From positions 1 to 8,239 of the forward strand of contig JAMOQH010000133.1 in the NCBI GenBank assembly GCA_027064085.1: DNA of 8,239 bases, given 5' to 3'. The notes under the pieces were generated by a model. The model did no database searches, had not been told where the DNA came from, and saw nothing but the letters and a program-made list of their open reading frames with translations. Numbering within the stretch: position 1 is the stretch's first letter; the number at the start of each line of letters is the position of its first letter. Made by a program: the position numbers and the translations under genes. Source of the stretch: a bacterium. Its GTDB lineage: Bacteria > UBP6 > JAFGXH01. Positions 7,406 through 8,239 of this stretch are shown here, piece by piece.

Positions 7406-7457
7406 CACTAATACGGTCGTCCAAGAACAATTATATATATATTATTTTATTTATCAC

Positions 7458-7507
7458 AAACTCCCTACCAAGTGCTTAATTGACTATATAACTTGTTTTT
7501 AAAAAAA
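7458..7507 (+). repeat. Degenerate repeat A, left copy
   Basis: AAACTCCCTACCAAGTGCTTAAT ... TATATAACTTG aligns with 7717-7769 with small gaps. The clearest shared blocks are AACTC-CT, CCAAG, CTTAAT and the exact 11-mer TATATAACTTG. The pair flanks copy 2 of the 121-bp repeat. It lies in the 491-bp gap at 7309-7799, where I see no coding frame. Confidence 0.5.
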
Positions 7508-7513
7508 TCAATT

Positions 7514-7634
7514 ACTTTTTTATGAGTAGATATAATTAATTCACTCCGCCCACCTCCGTGGGTTTTAGTCTCTCATTTGTAAAATAATATTTATTTATTT
7601 AACTTATTATTACTTTTTGTCATAAACGAAAATA
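7514..7634 (+). repeat. 121-bp direct repeat, copy 2, carrying a kdd tail remnant
   Basis: Second copy of the repeat at 5643-5763. It includes codons for FFMSRYN and the TAA stop (7516-7539), matching the kdd C-terminus FFMNRYN. Upstream of about 7514 nothing resembles kdd, so this is a detached 3' end rather than a whole second gene. The terminator-like hairpin recurs at 7548-7563 (GCCCAC, loop CTCC, GTGGGT). Beyond 7634 similarity stops. Confidence 0.88.
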
Positions 7635-7716
7635 GTTAAAAATATCATCAAAACCATTTAATACCATTAGAATGTAGGATTTTGATAAAATTAAATTTAG
7701 ATGTCTTCTTTATTAT

Positions 7717-7769
7717 TAACTCTCTATCCAAGCACTTAATCTTAATCTATTATATAACTTGCTAAAAAA
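7717..7769 (+). repeat. Degenerate repeat A', right copy
   Basis: AACTCTCTATCCAAGCACTTAAT ... TATATAACTTG, the partner of 7458-7507. An insert of about five bases (CTTAATCT region) separates the two conserved blocks. The central 8-mers differ by two transitions and happen to be reverse complements (AAGTGCTT and AAGCACTT). Origin is unknown. Confidence 0.5.
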
Positions 7770-7790
7770 TAAATTAAAGGTAAGCTTTAA
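7763..7790 (-). terminator. Terminator-like hairpin after the rpn gene
   Basis: Read on the minus strand, 10 bases after the stop codon there is a 6-bp stem TTAAAG / CTTTAA (7790-7785 and 7779-7774) with loop CTTAC, followed by the T-rich tail TTTATTTTTTAG. Shape and position fit an intrinsic terminator; the A/U-rich stem makes it weak. Confidence 0.45.
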
Positions 7791-7799
7791 CATATAATA

Positions 7800-8006
7800 T
7801 TAGTTATCTTCTGTATTTAACTCTTTTTGTAATTCTTTGATTTTTTCTATAGATAATTTGGTAGCTTTTGATACGAATATAGGTTCTGAACCTAATTTTA
7901 ACATCTCAATTGCGGTTTCTATTTTTGCTTTTTCTATACCCTTTTCTATACCTTTTTTCTCTCCTCTTTCTTCAATTTCATTAATCAATCTCATCATTCC
8001 ACCCAT
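7800..8006 (-). CDS. Putative intragenic small protein from rpn (RpnS-like antitoxin candidate)
   Basis: In frame with the rpn reading frame, the ATG at 8006-8004 would produce a 68-residue protein, MGGMMRLINEIEERGEKKG to KELNTEDN. It is preceded by GAGGAGG (8018-8012) with a 5-base spacer, the best Shine-Dalgarno match I see in the window. In E. coli, several rpn genes also express their C-terminal part from an internal start, and the short product inhibits the toxic full-length nuclease. The size, position and ribosome site here fit that arrangement. Expression and antitoxin activity are inference. Confidence 0.45.
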   Translation of the reverse strand: MGGMMRLINEIEERGEKKGIEKGIEKAKIETAIEMLKLGSEPIFVSKATKLSIEKIKELQKELNTEDN

Positions 8007-8239
8007 GTTATCCTCCTCATTTAAAGTTTTTAGAGCTTCTTTAATATTTATTCTATCACTTGATATTAATTTAACAAATTTATTAATTTTATCAAGCATT
8101 ATTAATTCTTTTTCTTTGTCATAACCTGATAATATTTGCTTTATTTTTAATATTATTTCGTCTAAGTCTTCTTGATTTATTTCTTTATTGTCAGTTGCTA
8201 AAATATTACTCAATAAATTATCTATCGCTTTTAAGTCTT
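7800..8239 (-). CDS. Rpn-family recombination-promoting nuclease / putative transposase, C-terminal part
   Basis: The last 145 or so codons of a PD-(D/E)XK-type Rpn protein are visible; the frame stays open to the window edge (DLKAIDNLLSNILATDNKE...), so the nuclease domain and start are outside. A TTG at 8213 is an internal leucine, not a start. The recognisable part is the charged tail: EIEERGEKKGIEKGIEKAKIETAIEM, the KGIEKG-type repeat that marks this family, then KLGSEPIFVSKATKLSIEKIKEL, a helix-turn-helix-like end. Two 12-bp units (7929-7940 and 7941-7952, 11 of 12 identical) encode the KGIE repeats and could expand or contract. Rpn proteins are DNA endonucleases linked to RecA-independent recombination and, in E. 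coli, to phage defence. An internal start with a perfect ribosome site lies within this fragment. Confidence 0.8.
   Translation of the reverse strand, partial: DLKAIDNLLSNILATDNKEINQEDLDEIILKIKQILSGYDKEKELIMLDKINKFVKLISSDRINIKEALKTLNEEDNMGGMMRLINEIEERGEKKGIEKGIEKAKIETAIEMLKLGSEPIFVSKATKLSIEKIKELQKELNTEDN
8007..8018 (-). promoter_or_regulatory. Perfect internal Shine-Dalgarno site in rpn
   Basis: Minus-strand GAGGAGGATAAC directly before ATG. It is encoded by the codons for Glu-Glu-Asp-Asn. Both Glu codons are GAG although about three quarters of Glu codons in this fragment are GAA; using GAA would weaken the site. This suggests, but does not prove, selection for internal initiation. Confidence 0.5.

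Noticed and set aside
7514-7634. CRISPR-like or tandem array from the repeats around the reductase
   Set aside because: There are only two long copies about 1.9 kb apart with a gene between them; no regular short spacers occur.
1044-7786. Repeated AAGCTT cores as a regulatory motif
   Set aside because: About six occurrences, with no consistent placement relative to genes and only slightly more than expected from base composition.
8211-8213. TTG as start codon of the rpn fragment
   Set aside because: The frame continues upstream to the window end without a stop, and the visible part is only the family's C-terminal half.

Overview
The window is strongly AT-rich DNA with tight, ATG-led genes and long A/T-rich gaps. 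The gene content points to an anaerobic, amino-acid-fermenting bacterium: a lysine-fermentation dehydrogenase, a sodium-coupled amino acid symporter, a single-cysteine FAD disulfide reductase and an Rpn-type nuclease. Together with the very Lys/Asn/Ile-rich proteins this suggests a low-GC host-associated lineage. A spirochaete such as Brachyspira is my first guess and Fusobacterium an alternative. This is inference from style, not a match.

Layout. At 1-2990 (+) lies an FtsK/SpoIIIE DNA translocase whose 5' end is outside the window. Its linker holds a coiled coil, a hairpin-forming inverted repeat and an 18-bp repeat. At 3127-4482 (-) is an alanine/glycine:Na+ symporter, convergent with ftsK across a gap with two hairpins. 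At 4637-5668 (+) is kdd (3,5-diaminohexanoate dehydrogenase), divergent from the symporter across a 154-bp promoter region. At 5950-7308 (-) is an FAD/NAD disulfide reductase with a clear promoter overlapped by an 18-bp perfect palindrome. From 7800 to the window end (-) is the C-terminal part of an Rpn-family nuclease.

Three things stand out. (1) A 121-bp direct repeat, with 8 differences that are all transitions, begins inside the last codons of kdd and recurs 1,871 bp downstream. It brackets the reductase gene, and the second copy still carries the kdd C-terminal codons and stop in register. The reductase therefore looks like a cassette whose excision would restore kdd. (2) The rpn fragment contains an internal ATG preceded by a perfect Shine-Dalgarno sequence. 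It would yield a 68-residue C-terminal protein, the arrangement described for the intragenic antitoxins of E. coli Rpn proteins. (3) The reductase promoter carries a palindromic operator on its -35 box.

Functional links are modest. The symporter and Kdd both fit amino acid uptake and fermentation, but the other lysine-fermentation genes (kam, kce, kal) are absent here. FtsK is a housekeeping neighbour. The gaps hold repeats and small hairpins and no further convincing gene.
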